DNA of 64,000 bases, taken from the NCBI GenBank assembly GCA_049687015.1, contig JBAVIP010000078.1:51008-115007 (forward strand), in the 5' to 3' direction. The notes below the pieces were generated by a model, which ran no database searches, was not told the DNA's origin, and was given only the letters and a program-made list of their open reading frames with translations. Shown one piece after another: positions 42,417 to 52,017 of this stretch. Origin of the DNA: Methylotenera_A sp049687015 (GTDB lineage Bacteria; Pseudomonadota; Gammaproteobacteria; Burkholderiales; Methylophilaceae). Position 1 is the stretch's first letter, and every line of letters starts with the position of its first letter. Position numbers and translations under genes: made by a program.

Positions 42417-44954
42417 CTAATTCAGCCCGAATCGCTTGATCAGGAAGGCCTTCACTATCTGTGTCATCCCCAGATATACAGTCAGGATAAGTGCCAAATA
42501 AAACCAGAACACCAGCGGCAGTGGTGTCATTTGTAGATTGATCGCAAAGGCAGAGTAAGGCAGATACGCGCCCAGTGCGCAGATAAACAAAGTGGTAACC
42601 ATCAAAGGCAAGCTGGGCTTGCTTTGCAGAAAAGGAATCTTCCCGGTTCGAATCACATGCACAATCAGGGTTTGCGAAAGCAGCGACTCCACAAACCAGG
42701 CAGTCTGGAATAATCCGGCGCGCTCCGGGGTTGTGCAATCAAATATAAACCACATCAAGCCAAAAGTGACATAATCAAAAATAGAGCTGATGGGGCCAAT
42801 TGAGAATATGTATCTTGCGATGTTGGTAATCTCCCATTTACGCGGCTGCAAGATATATTCATCGTCAACATGATCAGTAGCAACTGACGTTTGGGAAAAA
42901 TCGTATAGCAGATTGTTAAAAAGAATCTGCACAGGCGCCATCGGCAGAAAAGGCAGGAAGGCACTGGCACCAAGTACGCTGAACATGTTACCGAAATTCG
43001 AACTGGCGCTCATTTTGATGTATTTGATGATATTACCAAAGACTTTCCGCCCCTCTATCACACCGTCTTTGATGACCAGCAAATTCTTTTCCAGCAGGAT
43101 GATGTCCGCTGACTCTTTAGCGATATCAACGGCGGTATCGACAGAAATGCCGACATCCGCCGTTTTGAGTGCGGGGCCATCATTAATGCCGTCGCCCATA
43201 AAACCTACCACATGGCCATTTGCCTGCAAGGCTTTAATGACGCGTGCTTTCTGCTGGGGCGAGAGTTTTGCAAAGACTGTCACATTCTCAACCTCTTCCG
43301 CCAGCTGCAAATCCGTCATCTGCTCGATCTGGCTACCCAGCGCAATTTTATCTACTGCCAAACCAACGTCATGACAAATTTTGCGGCTTACCACATCGTT
43401 ATCTCCCGTCAATATCTTGACTGTAACGCCATATTTCAAAAGGCTTGCAATGGCAGGGGCAGCTGATTCTTTCGGTGGATCAAGAAAGGCAATATAACCG
43501 CTCAGAATCAGATTGGCTTCATCTTTTGGCTCGTAGATTGCAGGGCCAGAGCCTACCTCCTTGTACGCCACGGCAATCACACGAAAACCATCTGCATTCA
43601 GGTCGTTCACAACGGCATAAGCCTCTTTAACATGAAGCGGATTGAGTGGAAGGATTTCCCCATTCAATTGCATCCGATCGCAGACACTGAAAACTTCCTC
43701 GACGGCGCCTTTGCATATCAGCAAGTGCGATGTTTTATTTTTTTCCACAATGACTGACATGCGTCTTCGCTGAAAATCAAAAGGAATTTCATCAATCTTC
43801 TGATAAAAATGAGCCTCATGCAGCTTCTTGTGAACCTCAGCATGCTCCAGCACTGCAATATCCAGCAGATTCTTTAAGCCGGACTGATAATGGCTGTTTA
43901 GATAGGCAAGTTCAAGCACTTGCTCATCTTCTTTACCGGTGATATCGACATGCCTTTCCAGAATCACCTTATCCTGAGTAAGTGTTCCGGTCTTATCCGC
44001 ACACAAAATATCCATCGCACCAAAATTCTGGATGGCATTCAAACGCTTGACGATAACTTTTTTACGTGACATCACCATCGCGCCTTTAGCAAGGTTTATG
44101 GTGACCAGCATCGGCAACATTTCAGGAGCCAAACCCACTGCAACAGCGGAAGCGAACAATAGAGCCTCCATCCAGTTGCCTTTCATGAAGCCATTGATCA
44201 GAAACACTGCAGGCACCATAACCAGCATGACACGAATAATAAGCCAGATGAATTTCTGGATACCTTGATCAAAACTGGTGAGTTCCCTTACGCCAACAAC
44301 ACTGGAAGCAATCGAACCAAAAAAGGTGCGCCCACCGGTAGCCACCACAACGGCGACAGCGGTGCCAGAAACCACATTGGTTCCCATAAAACAGATGTTG
44401 AGCAATTCCGGAACGCTGGCTTTTGTTGATGGATTTTTACCGGCATGTTTCTCAATCGGCATGGATTCGCCCGTCAGCGCAGACTGATTCACGAACAGAT
44501 CTTTAGCGGACAGCACTCTCAGATCCGCCGGTATCATATCTCCCGCTGACAAATGCACAATGTCGCCCGGCACAAGCAGGCTAAAATCAATTTCAATGAG
44601 TTGACTGGAAGCAGTCGGGGAGATCCTGCGAAGTACCGAGGCCGTTGAGCTGACCAATGAACGCAGGCTTTCAGCAGCCTTGCTTGAGCGGTATTCCTGA
44701 AAGAAAGCGAGCGTCGTGGAAAAGACAACCATCAGGGCAATTACTTCCGCGCCTCTAACTTCGCCTGTAAAAATCGCTACTAACGAAAGCCCCAATAATA
44801 ACAAGGGCAATGGGCTAATGAAATAACTTAGAAACCGAAAAAAAACTGACTTCTGCTTTTCACTCGCAACAATATTAGGGCCAACTCTTGTGAATCTTTT
44901 TTTTACCTCAGACGCCAAAAGCCCTTCCAAAGAAGAGCCAAGTGCTACTAACAC
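42417..44954 (-). CDS. mgtA: Magnesium-transporting P-type ATPase
   Basis: 845 or more residues. A P3B-type ATPase importing Mg2+. The phosphorylation site is CADKTGTLTQDK, the actuator loop LTGESMPIEK, the nucleotide-domain segment KGAVEEVFSVC and hinge MGDGINDGPALKTADVGISVDTA. Ten helices are expected; the membrane motif LAPEMLPMLVT is characteristic of MgtA/MgtB. The GTG at 44954 has no ribosome binding site and would cut into the N-domain; the frame is open back to a TAG at about 45011, and AGGAG stands six bases before an ATT at 44999, which would add 15 fitting residues. No MgtL-like leader peptide or orn motif was recognised upstream. Confidence 0.93.
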   Translation of the reverse strand: MLVALGSSLEGLLASEVKKRFTRVGPNIVASEKQKSVFFRFLSYFISPLPLLLLGLSLVAIFTGEVRGAEVIALMVVFSTTLAFFQEYRSSKAAESLRSLVSSTASVLRRISPTASSQLIEIDFSLLVPGDIVHLSAGDMIPADLRVLSAKDLFVNQSALTGESMPIEKHAGKNPSTKASVPELLNICFMGTNVVSGTAVAVVVATGGRTFFGSIASSVVGVRELTSFDQGIQKFIWLIIRVMLVMVPAVFLINGFMKGNWMEALLFASAVAVGLAPEMLPMLVTINLAKGAMVMSRKKVIVKRLNAIQNFGAMDILCADKTGTLTQDKVILERHVDITGKEDEQVLELAYLNSHYQSGLKNLLDIAVLEHAEVHKKLHEAHFYQKIDEIPFDFQRRRMSVIVEKNKTSHLLICKGAVEEVFSVCDRMQLNGEILPLNPLHVKEAYAVVNDLNADGFRVIAVAYKEVGSGPAIYEPKDEANLILSGYIAFLDPPKESAAPAIASLLKYGVTVKILTGDNDVVSRKICHDVGLAVDKIALGSQIEQMTDLQLAEEVENVTVFAKLSPQQKARVIKALQANGHVVGFMGDGINDGPALKTADVGISVDTAVDIAKESADIILLEKNLLVIKDGVIEGRKVFGNIIKYIKMSASSNFGNMFSVLGASAFLPFLPMAPVQILFNNLLYDFSQTSVATDHVDDEYILQPRKWEITNIARYIFSIGPISSIFDYVTFGLMWFIFDCTTPERAGLFQTAWFVESLLSQTLIVHVIRTGKIPFLQSKPSLPLMVTTLFICALGAYLPYSAFAINLQMTPLPLVFWFYLALILTVYLGMTQIVKAFLIKRFGLN

Positions 44955-45078
44955 ATCAGAGGCTTCAAGTCTGGCGTATTGATGAAGTTTATCCGAAATT
45001 TCGTACTCCTAATTGCAGATTGAGTACCTGGCACATACGCTAGTTTTACATGTCGCGGTTAACGCAAACCCAACACTT

Positions 45079-45252
45079 CTAACTTATCGTAAACCCCGAT
45101 TTCTTGCCGGCAAAAATTTGGCAACACGCAGTACCTCCAGCAAGCATCGCAGGCGCAAATCTCTGCACAAATGATGAAGGAATGGCAGACCATACAAACA
45201 TCGCGCCTAATATGGCTAACAGGGCAATGAAGAATCTGAGGCGGCTGTTCAT
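45079..45252 (-). CDS. Short hydrophobic membrane peptide (57 residues)
   Basis: A 57-residue ORF: one N-terminal helix (RFFIALLAILGAMFVWSAI), then a short tail with a CC pair in GGTACCQIFAG. It begins 27 bases after the stop codon of the 226-residue membrane protein on the same strand, so may be co-transcribed. The ribosome binding site is weak. I do not recognise it. The 44955-45078 stretch beyond it holds only the mgtA leader. Confidence 0.4.
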   Translation of the reverse strand: MNSRLRFFIALLAILGAMFVWSAIPSSFVQRFAPAMLAGGTACCQIFAGKKSGFTIS

Positions 45253-45278
45253 GGTTTTTGGTTAAATCGTGGGATGAG

Positions 45279-45959
45279 CTAATCCCCTTCGATCGTGAAT
45301 AACACAGCAGCGTATAGCATTACGCTAGCCCCTATCATCTCTAACCCTTCTTCAACTGCAACTTCTAACAGATACAAATTATTTAATTCATCCACATTAC
45401 GCAGATATTGGTAACTAATAATTTCAAGTCCAACTCCACCCGCCAGCACTATTAAAAATCCCAAAGTAAAAAGAACAGATTCTTTAGGGTAAAACCGCCA
45501 TATTTTAAGGATATTTTTTTGCAATACTGCTAACAAAGTTAACCCCGCCACCACGTAAATAGGAATCCATAAGCCATAATCTCCCTTGAATCTGGGCAGC
45601 CATTCAATGTGATTAAATGTCCAAGAAACCCTTTCATGAATCGAGATGGCTTCATCCATTGACAGAAAAATAAGACATAAGCCAATAAAACTTAAAAAAT
45701 TTAATGAGTCATTTTTAGGCAACGGATACCTGAATTTTTGTAGCAAAAATAAAATACCGATTAAAAATAGCTGCACAGAAGAAAACCAGGAAGGCACTGT
45801 TGACTCTTGATCAAGATCAATTAGATGGTGCGTTCTACCAAAGGCATAAAAACGATGGTCTAGCAGATATAGAATCACCATGCATAATTCTAATGCAATG
45901 AGTAATTTCAGCATTAGCTTTGCCTGTTGAGGACTAAACTTTAAGTTAATGTTGGTCAT
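45279..45959 (-). CDS. Multipass membrane protein of unknown function
   Basis: A 226-residue protein with about six hydrophobic helices. Conserved-looking polar clusters sit in or near helices: LSMDEAISIHERVSW, and VAVEEGLEMIGASVMLY near the C-terminus. Paired acidic and His residues of this kind suggest metal binding in the membrane, as in membrane hydrolases, but this is only a guess. It is followed by a 57-residue membrane peptide ORF. The ORF ends before the dapB region, with 137 bases of A/T-rich sequence upstream. Confidence 0.72.
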   Translation of the reverse strand: MTNINLKFSPQQAKLMLKLLIALELCMVILYLLDHRFYAFGRTHHLIDLDQESTVPSWFSSVQLFLIGILFLLQKFRYPLPKNDSLNFLSFIGLCLIFLSMDEAISIHERVSWTFNHIEWLPRFKGDYGLWIPIYVVAGLTLLAVLQKNILKIWRFYPKESVLFTLGFLIVLAGGVGLEIISYQYLRNVDELNNLYLLEVAVEEGLEMIGASVMLYAAVLFTIEGD

Positions 45960-46096
45960 ATGTGATTAAAGGCTTTAGGGAGTTAATATGGTTTATTTTT
46001 TATATATTTTGATTATTTCAGGTAAAGGTTATCACAACGATAATTAAAACGAAACTTCGTTTCTTTAGAGGAGAGATTATAAGGTGATATCACAAT

Positions 46097-46906
46097 TTAC
46101 TTAAACCCCAACACATCCCGCATATCGTAAAGTCCTGTTTTTTTATCGACCAGATATTTAGCCGCACGCAAAGCCCCCAGCGCAAAGGTGGCGCGGCTGC
46201 TGGCTTTATGTGTCAGTTCCACGCGCTCTCCGGTACCGGCAAACACCACGGTATGGTCGCCCACCACATCGCCGCCACGCAGCGTGGCAAAGCCGATTTT
46301 TCCTGCTTCACGCTCACCAGTCACACCTTCACGGGCGTAGATGGCGCAATCTTTAAGCTCCCGCCCCAAGCCTTGCGCGGCAGCCTCGCCCAAGCGCAGT
46401 GCGGTGCCGGAAGGTGCATCGACTTTATGGCGATGATGCATCTCCACCACTTCTATGTCGTAACCATCATTCAGCACTTTGGCCGCTTGCTCCACTAAGT
46501 TAATGAGCAAAGTCACGCCCACGCTCATGTTGGGTGCAAAAACGATGGCGATTTGTTTTGAAGCTGCTTCTATCTTGGCTTTCTGCTCGACGGTAAAACC
46601 TGTTGTACCAATCACATGCTTGACACCGGCTTGCCTGCATGCTTCCAGATACTGCATCGTCGCTTCAGGGCGGGTAAAATCAACCAATACATCCGCGCCT
46701 TTTAGCGCGGCAGCGATGTCGCCGGTAATTTTTACGCCAGAATTTTTACCAAATTGTTCGCCTGCATCACGACCGATTTGCGGGCTTTGTGCGCGGTCCA
46801 ACGCAGCATGTAATTGCAATTCACTATCTGCAAACACGCCTTCTAGCAAGGCTTGGCCCATACGCCCGGTTACCCCTGCTATAACGATTTTCATTTTCAT
46901 TTTCAT
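46097..46906 (-). CDS. dapB: 4-hydroxy-tetrahydrodipicolinate reductase
   Basis: A 269-residue NAD(P)H-dependent enzyme of the lysine/diaminopimelate pathway. The Rossmann motif is VIAGVTGRMGQALLEG; the catalytic segment EMHHRHKVDAPSGTALRLGEA carries the His pair, Lys and the substrate loop. DFTRPEATMQYLEAC and GTTGFT fit the family. The start is one of three closely spaced ATGs (MKMKMK); the third fits the usual length best. It follows bamE after 24 bases. Confidence 0.97.
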   Translation of the reverse strand: MKMKMKIVIAGVTGRMGQALLEGVFADSELQLHAALDRAQSPQIGRDAGEQFGKNSGVKITGDIAAALKGADVLVDFTRPEATMQYLEACRQAGVKHVIGTTGFTVEQKAKIEAASKQIAIVFAPNMSVGVTLLINLVEQAAKVLNDGYDIEVVEMHHRHKVDAPSGTALRLGEAAAQGLGRELKDCAIYAREGVTGEREAGKIGFATLRGGDVVGDHTVVFAGTGERVELTHKASSRATFALGALRAAKYLVDKKTGLYDMRDVLGFK

Positions 46907-46930
46907 ATTTCGTCTTTAACTTTTAAAAAA

Positions 46931-47905
46931 TTAAAAGCCAATCTTTTCTAACATGCGCTCAAAGTAACCAGGTTCAGCTTCTGGTGGTGGCGGTTCTTGC
47001 TCTACTTTTTTTGGCTTAGCTTTATTATCCGCGGCGGCCGGAACAGTGTCTTTTGGTGCCGTTTCAAGATTTTTATTATCTAAATTTTTGTCTAGCCTAA
47101 AAGCATTGGGCTCATCTTGTTTTGCGTCTGGCTGTGCTGGCGCTACTGGCGATGACTTTTCAGGCACAGGCAGAGGTGCAGGTTTTGGCGGCTCAACTGG
47201 TTCCAATTTCTTTGGCTCAAATTTCTTAGGCTCAACCATTGGCTGTTCTGCCTTAGGTGTTTCGACTGCAGGCGGTGCAATCTCAATCGGCACCGCCAAT
47301 ACAGAAGGCACATCTTGAGCAGGCTCTGTTAGGCCGGCCGCAGGCGTCTCTGGAGCAACTGCATTTGGCATTTCAACTTTGGGCATTTCAACTTTCGGCA
47401 CTTCCATAGGCGTAGCTTCTATTGGCTTGGTTACAGGCGTTTTATCGTCTTTTTCCCAGAATTTCAATTTATCCAGCAATCCTTTTTCTTTTGGTTTTGG
47501 TTCAATCGATTTTGGCAGCGTCACCACACCGGCCTCTGTGCCAGTGGCCGCGCCTGCCGTGCCTTGTGGCACCACATCTCCGCGCACACGTGCAAGCAAA
47601 TCTTTTTCAAATTCTAAAATCACACGACGCTGCTCAACAACTTTTCCGGCTTGACGTAACTGATAAAAATAATCCCAGCGGTTGCTATGAAAACTATCAA
47701 CGATTAATGGCGTGCCCATAATAAATCGCACCTGCGATTTCGTCATACCGGGGCGCAATTGCAGCAACATTTTGGAAGTCACCACATTTCCCTGCTGAAT
47801 ATCCATCTTGAATGGCTTGATGACAGGCACGCTAGAACCGCAGCCCGTAAGTAAGGCACTACTGGCAAAGAGCAACGCAAACAACAATTTTAATAAATAA
47901 TGCAT
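46931..47905 (-). CDS. bamE: Outer-membrane assembly lipoprotein BamE with long tail
   Basis: 324 residues, far longer than the usual 110-150. The lipobox is ALLTGC (Cys22). Residues 35-110 form the SmpA/OmlA domain with GNVVTSKMLLQLRPGMTKSQV and FIMGTPLIVDSFHSNRWDYFY. BamE is part of the BAM complex that inserts beta-barrel proteins. From about 120 the chain is low-complexity, rich in P, K, E, A and V, with repeats such as KKFEPKKLEP and VEMPKVEMP, which could span the periplasm or contact peptidoglycan. It is divergent from fur, the common betaproteobacterial arrangement. Confidence 0.9.
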   Translation of the reverse strand: MHYLLKLLFALLFASSALLTGCGSSVPVIKPFKMDIQQGNVVTSKMLLQLRPGMTKSQVRFIMGTPLIVDSFHSNRWDYFYQLRQAGKVVEQRRVILEFEKDLLARVRGDVVPQGTAGAATGTEAGVVTLPKSIEPKPKEKGLLDKLKFWEKDDKTPVTKPIEATPMEVPKVEMPKVEMPNAVAPETPAAGLTEPAQDVPSVLAVPIEIAPPAVETPKAEQPMVEPKKFEPKKLEPVEPPKPAPLPVPEKSSPVAPAQPDAKQDEPNAFRLDKNLDNKNLETAPKDTVPAAADNKAKPKKVEQEPPPPEAEPGYFERMLEKIGF

Positions 47906-48012
47906 GATTTTTGGGTGAATGACTTATTACTGAATTGGCGTTAATATACCACGATGGGTGCAACCCTAAAACCACAAAGTTAACCCTAATCACTATTTTT
48001 GGGTACAAATTG

Positions 48013-48438
48013 ATGCATGATCAAAAAGATTTAAAGAACGCCGGCCTTAAAGCTACGCTGCCTAGATTAAAGATTCTGGAGCTGTTTGAAAACAGCGCCG
48101 AGCGGCATTTATCGGCCGAAGATATCTACAAAATTTTAATCACCACTGGTGAAGATGTTGGCTTGGCGACCGTATATCGAGTATTGACGCAATTTGAGCA
48201 GGCGGGGCTTTTGCTGCGCCACCACTTTGAAAGCGGCAAAGCGGTGTTTGAGCTGAATGAAGGCCATCACCACGACCATATCGTATGTTTGCAGTGCGGC
48301 CATGTGGAAGAGTTTTGCGATGAGGAAATCGAAAAGCTGCAACACAAAGCTGCCAAAGAACGCGGATTCAAGATTCATGAGCATTCGCTTTACATATACG
48401 CCGATTGCACCAAAAAGCCGTGTCCGCACAAAAATTAA
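48013..48438 (+). CDS. fur: Ferric uptake regulator Fur
   Basis: A 141-residue iron-responsive repressor. I start at ATG 48013 (MHDQKDLKNAGLKATLPR), which matches family length, instead of the longer ORF start at 47935. The winged-helix DNA-binding part has GLATVYRVLTQFEQAGLL; metal-binding features are ELNEGHHHDHIVCLQCGHVEEF (HHHDH and CxxC) and a C-terminal DCTKKPC. Divergent from bamE with a roughly 100-base shared promoter region; I saw no full 19-bp Fur box in it. Confidence 0.96.
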   Translation: MHDQKDLKNAGLKATLPRLKILELFENSAERHLSAEDIYKILITTGEDVGLATVYRVLTQFEQAGLLLRHHFESGKAVFELNEGHHHDHIVCLQCGHVEEFCDEEIEKLQHKAAKERGFKIHEHSLYIYADCTKKPCPHKN

Positions 48439-48502
48439 AAAATTATGTAGTTCAAATTAATAACAAAAACGTTAGGTATACATATATTTTAGGGAGCGTA
48501 TC

Positions 48503-50062
48503 ATGCTAAAAAAATATTCATCGCTATTCATCGCAGTAATCATCAGCTTAACCATCACCGCTTGCGGCACTAATCCTGTTACCAAGAAAAAAGAGTTCCA
48601 GTTTGTCTCCGAAGCCAAAGAAGTTGAAATAGGTAAACAAAATTACTCACCTGCGCGCCAATCGCAAGGCGGTGATTACATTATCGACCCCGAGCTCACC
48701 GCCTACGTGCAAGGCATTGGCAAGCGCCTGGGTGCAGTATCCGACAGGCCAGAACTCCCTTATGAGTTTGTTGTGCTAAACGATTCAGTTCCCAACGCCT
48801 GGGCCATGCCGGGCGGCAAAATCGCGTTTAACCGTGGCTTGTTATACGAGTTGAATAGCGAAGCCGAACTCGCCGCTGTCATGGGGCATGAGATTGTACA
48901 TGCGGCGGCACGACACGGCGCAAAAAGCATGGAGCGCGGCATATTTCTGCAAGGTGCGATGATCGCCGTGGGCATTGGCGCGCAAAATACCGATTACGCC
49001 AATCTGGCGGTAGGTGCCTCGCAGCTTGGCGCGCAGCTCATCTCGAGCAAATACGGGCGCGATGCTGAATCAGAATCTGATTACTACGGCATGAAATACA
49101 TGAAAAAAGCCGGCTACGACCCAGCCGCAGCCGTCACCCTGCAGGAAACCTTTGTACGCCTGAGCGCCAACAAAGAAAGCAATTGGCTAACAGGCTTGTT
49201 TGCCAGCCACCCGCCTTCACCTGAGCGGGTAGCAGCCAACAAAGTCACGCTGGAAAAACTGGGTGTGGGCGGCGAAATGGGCAAAGAAACCTACGCGCAA
49301 AAAGTAGCCAAAGTGAAAGCCACGCAGCCCGCCTACAAAGCCTATGACGACGCAGTGAAAGCCTTAAAAAAAGGTGACGCTTCCACCGCTACCAGTCTTG
49401 CGCAGAAGGCCATTGCGGGCGAGCCGCGCGAGGCAAAGTTTCAAGAGCTGTTGGGTGACATTGCACTGACACAGAAAAAACCGCAGGAAGCGCTAGCGCA
49501 TTATGACAAAGCCATTAAAATGCAGCCGGATTACTTCAAACCGCATGTGCAGAGCGGTATTGCGCTGTTTAACATGGGCAAAAAAGCCGAAGCCGAGCCA
49601 TTTCTGAAGCGTGCCAATGAGCTGTTTCCCACCGCGCCGGGACACGCCTTGCTGGGCGACATTGCAGAAAGCCGTGGCGAAATGGATATCGCCTTGCAGC
49701 ACTACCAAATAGCGGCAAGTTCAAACTCAGAAATCGGCAAGCAAGCAGGCGAACATGCGGTACGTATTGATTTACCACGCAACCCAAGCAAATACATACG
49801 CTCTGGTGCGCTGGCCGATAGCGGCGGCAACTTATTTGCGGTGGTGGAAAATGGCACATCTTTACCTGTAGGCCGCGTGCAAGTGCGCGTGGTGAAATAT
49901 GATGCGCAAACCGGTCGCGCCATTGGACAAAGCCAACCAATGATTATCAACGGCGTACAACCAGGCAAACGCAACCAGATTGCCATTGGTGAACGCGTTA
50001 AAACCCCGCAAGAAGCGCAGTTGTATAAAGTGGTAGTGGAAGCGGCGGAGTTGGCGAAGTAA
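48503..50062 (+). CDS. M48-family metalloprotease lipoprotein with TPR repeats (BepA-like)
   Basis: 519 residues. Lipobox ITAC (Cys21). Residues about 45-260 hold a peptidase M48 domain with the zinc motif in GHEIVHAAARHG and a distal Glu in DAESESDYYGMKYM. Tetratricopeptide repeats follow at about 270-400, for example ALAHYDKAIKMQPDYFKPH. The architecture is that of periplasmic BepA, which handles misfolded outer-membrane proteins. The C-terminal 100 residues look beta-rich and are not part of typical BepA. The stop codon overlaps the next ATG (TAATG). Confidence 0.88.
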   Translation: MLKKYSSLFIAVIISLTITACGTNPVTKKKEFQFVSEAKEVEIGKQNYSPARQSQGGDYIIDPELTAYVQGIGKRLGAVSDRPELPYEFVVLNDSVPNAWAMPGGKIAFNRGLLYELNSEAELAAVMGHEIVHAAARHGAKSMERGIFLQGAMIAVGIGAQNTDYANLAVGASQLGAQLISSKYGRDAESESDYYGMKYMKKAGYDPAAAVTLQETFVRLSANKESNWLTGLFASHPPSPERVAANKVTLEKLGVGGEMGKETYAQKVAKVKATQPAYKAYDDAVKALKKGDASTATSLAQKAIAGEPREAKFQELLGDIALTQKKPQEALAHYDKAIKMQPDYFKPHVQSGIALFNMGKKAEAEPFLKRANELFPTAPGHALLGDIAESRGEMDIALQHYQIAASSNSEIGKQAGEHAVRIDLPRNPSKYIRSGALADSGGNLFAVVENGTSLPVGRVQVRVVKYDAQTGRAIGQSQPMIINGVQPGKRNQIAIGERVKTPQEAQLYKVVVEAAELAK

Positions 50063-50310
50063 TGGCTACTTTTAAATGTGACAATTGCGGCGAGTTAAAC
50101 CATGAATCACAAAAAATTACTGACGCCAGCCCAACATATATCAACAAATTTGTTCAACTAATTGCTCTTTTTATGCCTGGGAGTGGCGGTAGCAGAGGAA
50201 TGTTTACAAGTGGCAATGTGTGCAAAAAGTGTCAATCTCAAATTTATGTATTCATAGGATTCATACTACTATTAGCAGGTCTGCTCTTGTTTAGTTTTCT
50301 TAGCACGTAG
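50062..50310 (+). CDS. Small zinc-ribbon membrane protein
   Basis: 82 residues. An N-terminal CDNCGEL and a later CKKCQSQ give two CxxC pairs 46 residues apart, the pattern of a zinc ribbon; a single C-terminal helix (YVFIGFILLLAGLLLFSFL) anchors it. It starts in a TAATG overlap with the M48 gene, so is translationally coupled. Family not recognised; a quality-control partner of the protease is only a guess. Confidence 0.65.
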   Translation: MATFKCDNCGELNHESQKITDASPTYINKFVQLIALFMPGSGGSRGMFTSGNVCKKCQSQIYVFIGFILLLAGLLLFSFLST

Positions 50311-50355
50311 GCTGCTGGGGTGAACAGGTTTTGTGAACCCCAACGCTTCTCACAT

Positions 50356-52017
50356 CTACATAAAACCTAGCATCTCTTTCGCATGGTTGCGCGTGGTTTC
50401 GGTAATCTGAATGCCGCCCAGCATGCGCGCGATTTCTTCCACACGCTCTAACTGACTCAAAGTTTGAATATGACTTAAAGTTGCGCCATTGTGCTGCGTT
50501 TTGCTGACTTGCAAATGCTGTGCGGCTTGCGCGGCGACCTGTGGCAAATGGGTAATCACCAACACTTGGCGCTCTACACCCAGTTGCTTGAGTAACTGTC
50601 CGACCACCTCTGCTACGCCGCCGCCGATGCCCACATCGACTTCATCAAAAATCATGCAAGGCACGCTGCCTTGCGCCGCCGTTGTTACATGTAAGGCCAA
50701 ACTTATTCTTGAGAGTTCGCCGCCAGAAGCAACTTTGTTGAGTGGTCGCGGTTCTACCCCTGCGTGACCTGCCACTAAAAACTCAACTGTTTCTAAACCA
50801 CTTGCAGATGCCTCGCATGGCTGTAAAGCCGCCTCGAATCGCCCACCACTTAGCGATAAACGCTGCATTTCTGCACTGATTTTTTGACTTAAAGTTTTAG
50901 CAGCTTGCTGGCGGTTTGCGCTCAGTTGTTTGGCTGAGGCTTGGTAAGCGCTAAGCGCCTCTATTTCTTGCTTGGCAAGCGCGCCATCATTAGCAAAACC
51001 TTCCAGCTCGGCCATGCGCGTTTGGCAAACATTCAGCAAATCGGGTAATTCTTCAGGCTTGTTGCGATATTTGCGCGAGATATTATGCACAGCTTGTATG
51101 CGACTTTCCACCTCTGCCAGCCTTGCAGGATCCAGCTCTGCCGTTTGCAAATAGCGATTCAAGGTGCGACTAGCCTCTTCCAGTTGAATCACTGCAGAAT
51201 CAACGCCATCGGCAGCTTCTTTTAATTTTTCGTCGAACTCAACAAGACCCCCTAATTTTTGCTGCACTTGCGCCAGCATACTCATGGCTGCAGGCTCGTT
51301 ATCATCCAGCAGCGCAATGCATGCCTCCAACCCAGAAAGCAAAGAAGCCCCGTTGGCAAGGCGGTGATGTTCTGCCTGCAGCTCCGGCCATTCTTCGGCA
51401 GCAAAATTAAGTTGCTGCAGCTCGCGTATTTTATCGCGTAATTCAGCGAGTTCATCTGCGTAAGCAGCCGAATTTTTTTCGACTTCCAGACGCTGCAAAT
51501 GCAGCTGATGCCAGGATTTATAAAGTGTTGCAACCTGATTGGCGAGCGCCATGCTGTCTGCGAATTCATCCAGAATCTGCCGCTGCGTACCGGTTTTAAG
51601 AAGCGAGTGATGCGCATTCTGGCTGTAAATATCGACTAACAATTCGCCTAAATCTTTAAGCTGCCCGATGGTGACCGCGGTGCCATTAATGAAGCCGCGG
51701 CTGCGGCCATCACTATAAATAACACGTCTGAGAACCAATACCGGAGCGCCTTCCAGGGCATTGCTATTTAAATCATTCTCTGCGAGCCATTCGTTTGCTT
51801 GGTTATTCATTGAAAAGGTCGCGCTGATGTCGGCTTTGTCCGCAGCCGCGCGAACCACTGCGCCATCATTGCGCTCACCCAGCGCAAGCGACAGTGCATC
51901 AATCAAGATGGATTTGCCCGCACCGGTTTCACCCGTGAGTGTGGTGAAGCCTGCGTGAAACTCCAGATCGAGGCTTTCGACAATAATAAAATCGCGGATG
52001 GAAAGACTTTGTAACAT
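50356..52017 (-). CDS. recN: DNA repair protein RecN
   Basis: A 553-residue SMC-like ATPase acting in double-strand break repair. Walker A is GETGAGKSILIDAL near the N-terminus; the ABC signature and Walker B lie close to the C-terminus in VASGGELSRISLAL and MIFDEVDVGIGG, with the central coiled coil between about 160 and 370. Length is normal. Upstream nadK is on the same strand, 124 bases away; no LexA box was recognised before recN. Confidence 0.97.
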   Translation of the reverse strand: MLQSLSIRDFIIVESLDLEFHAGFTTLTGETGAGKSILIDALSLALGERNDGAVVRAAADKADISATFSMNNQANEWLAENDLNSNALEGAPVLVLRRVIYSDGRSRGFINGTAVTIGQLKDLGELLVDIYSQNAHHSLLKTGTQRQILDEFADSMALANQVATLYKSWHQLHLQRLEVEKNSAAYADELAELRDKIRELQQLNFAAEEWPELQAEHHRLANGASLLSGLEACIALLDDNEPAAMSMLAQVQQKLGGLVEFDEKLKEAADGVDSAVIQLEEASRTLNRYLQTAELDPARLAEVESRIQAVHNISRKYRNKPEELPDLLNVCQTRMAELEGFANDGALAKQEIEALSAYQASAKQLSANRQQAAKTLSQKISAEMQRLSLSGGRFEAALQPCEASASGLETVEFLVAGHAGVEPRPLNKVASGGELSRISLALHVTTAAQGSVPCMIFDEVDVGIGGGVAEVVGQLLKQLGVERQVLVITHLPQVAAQAAQHLQVSKTQHNGATLSHIQTLSQLERVEEIARMLGGIQITETTRNHAKEMLGFM

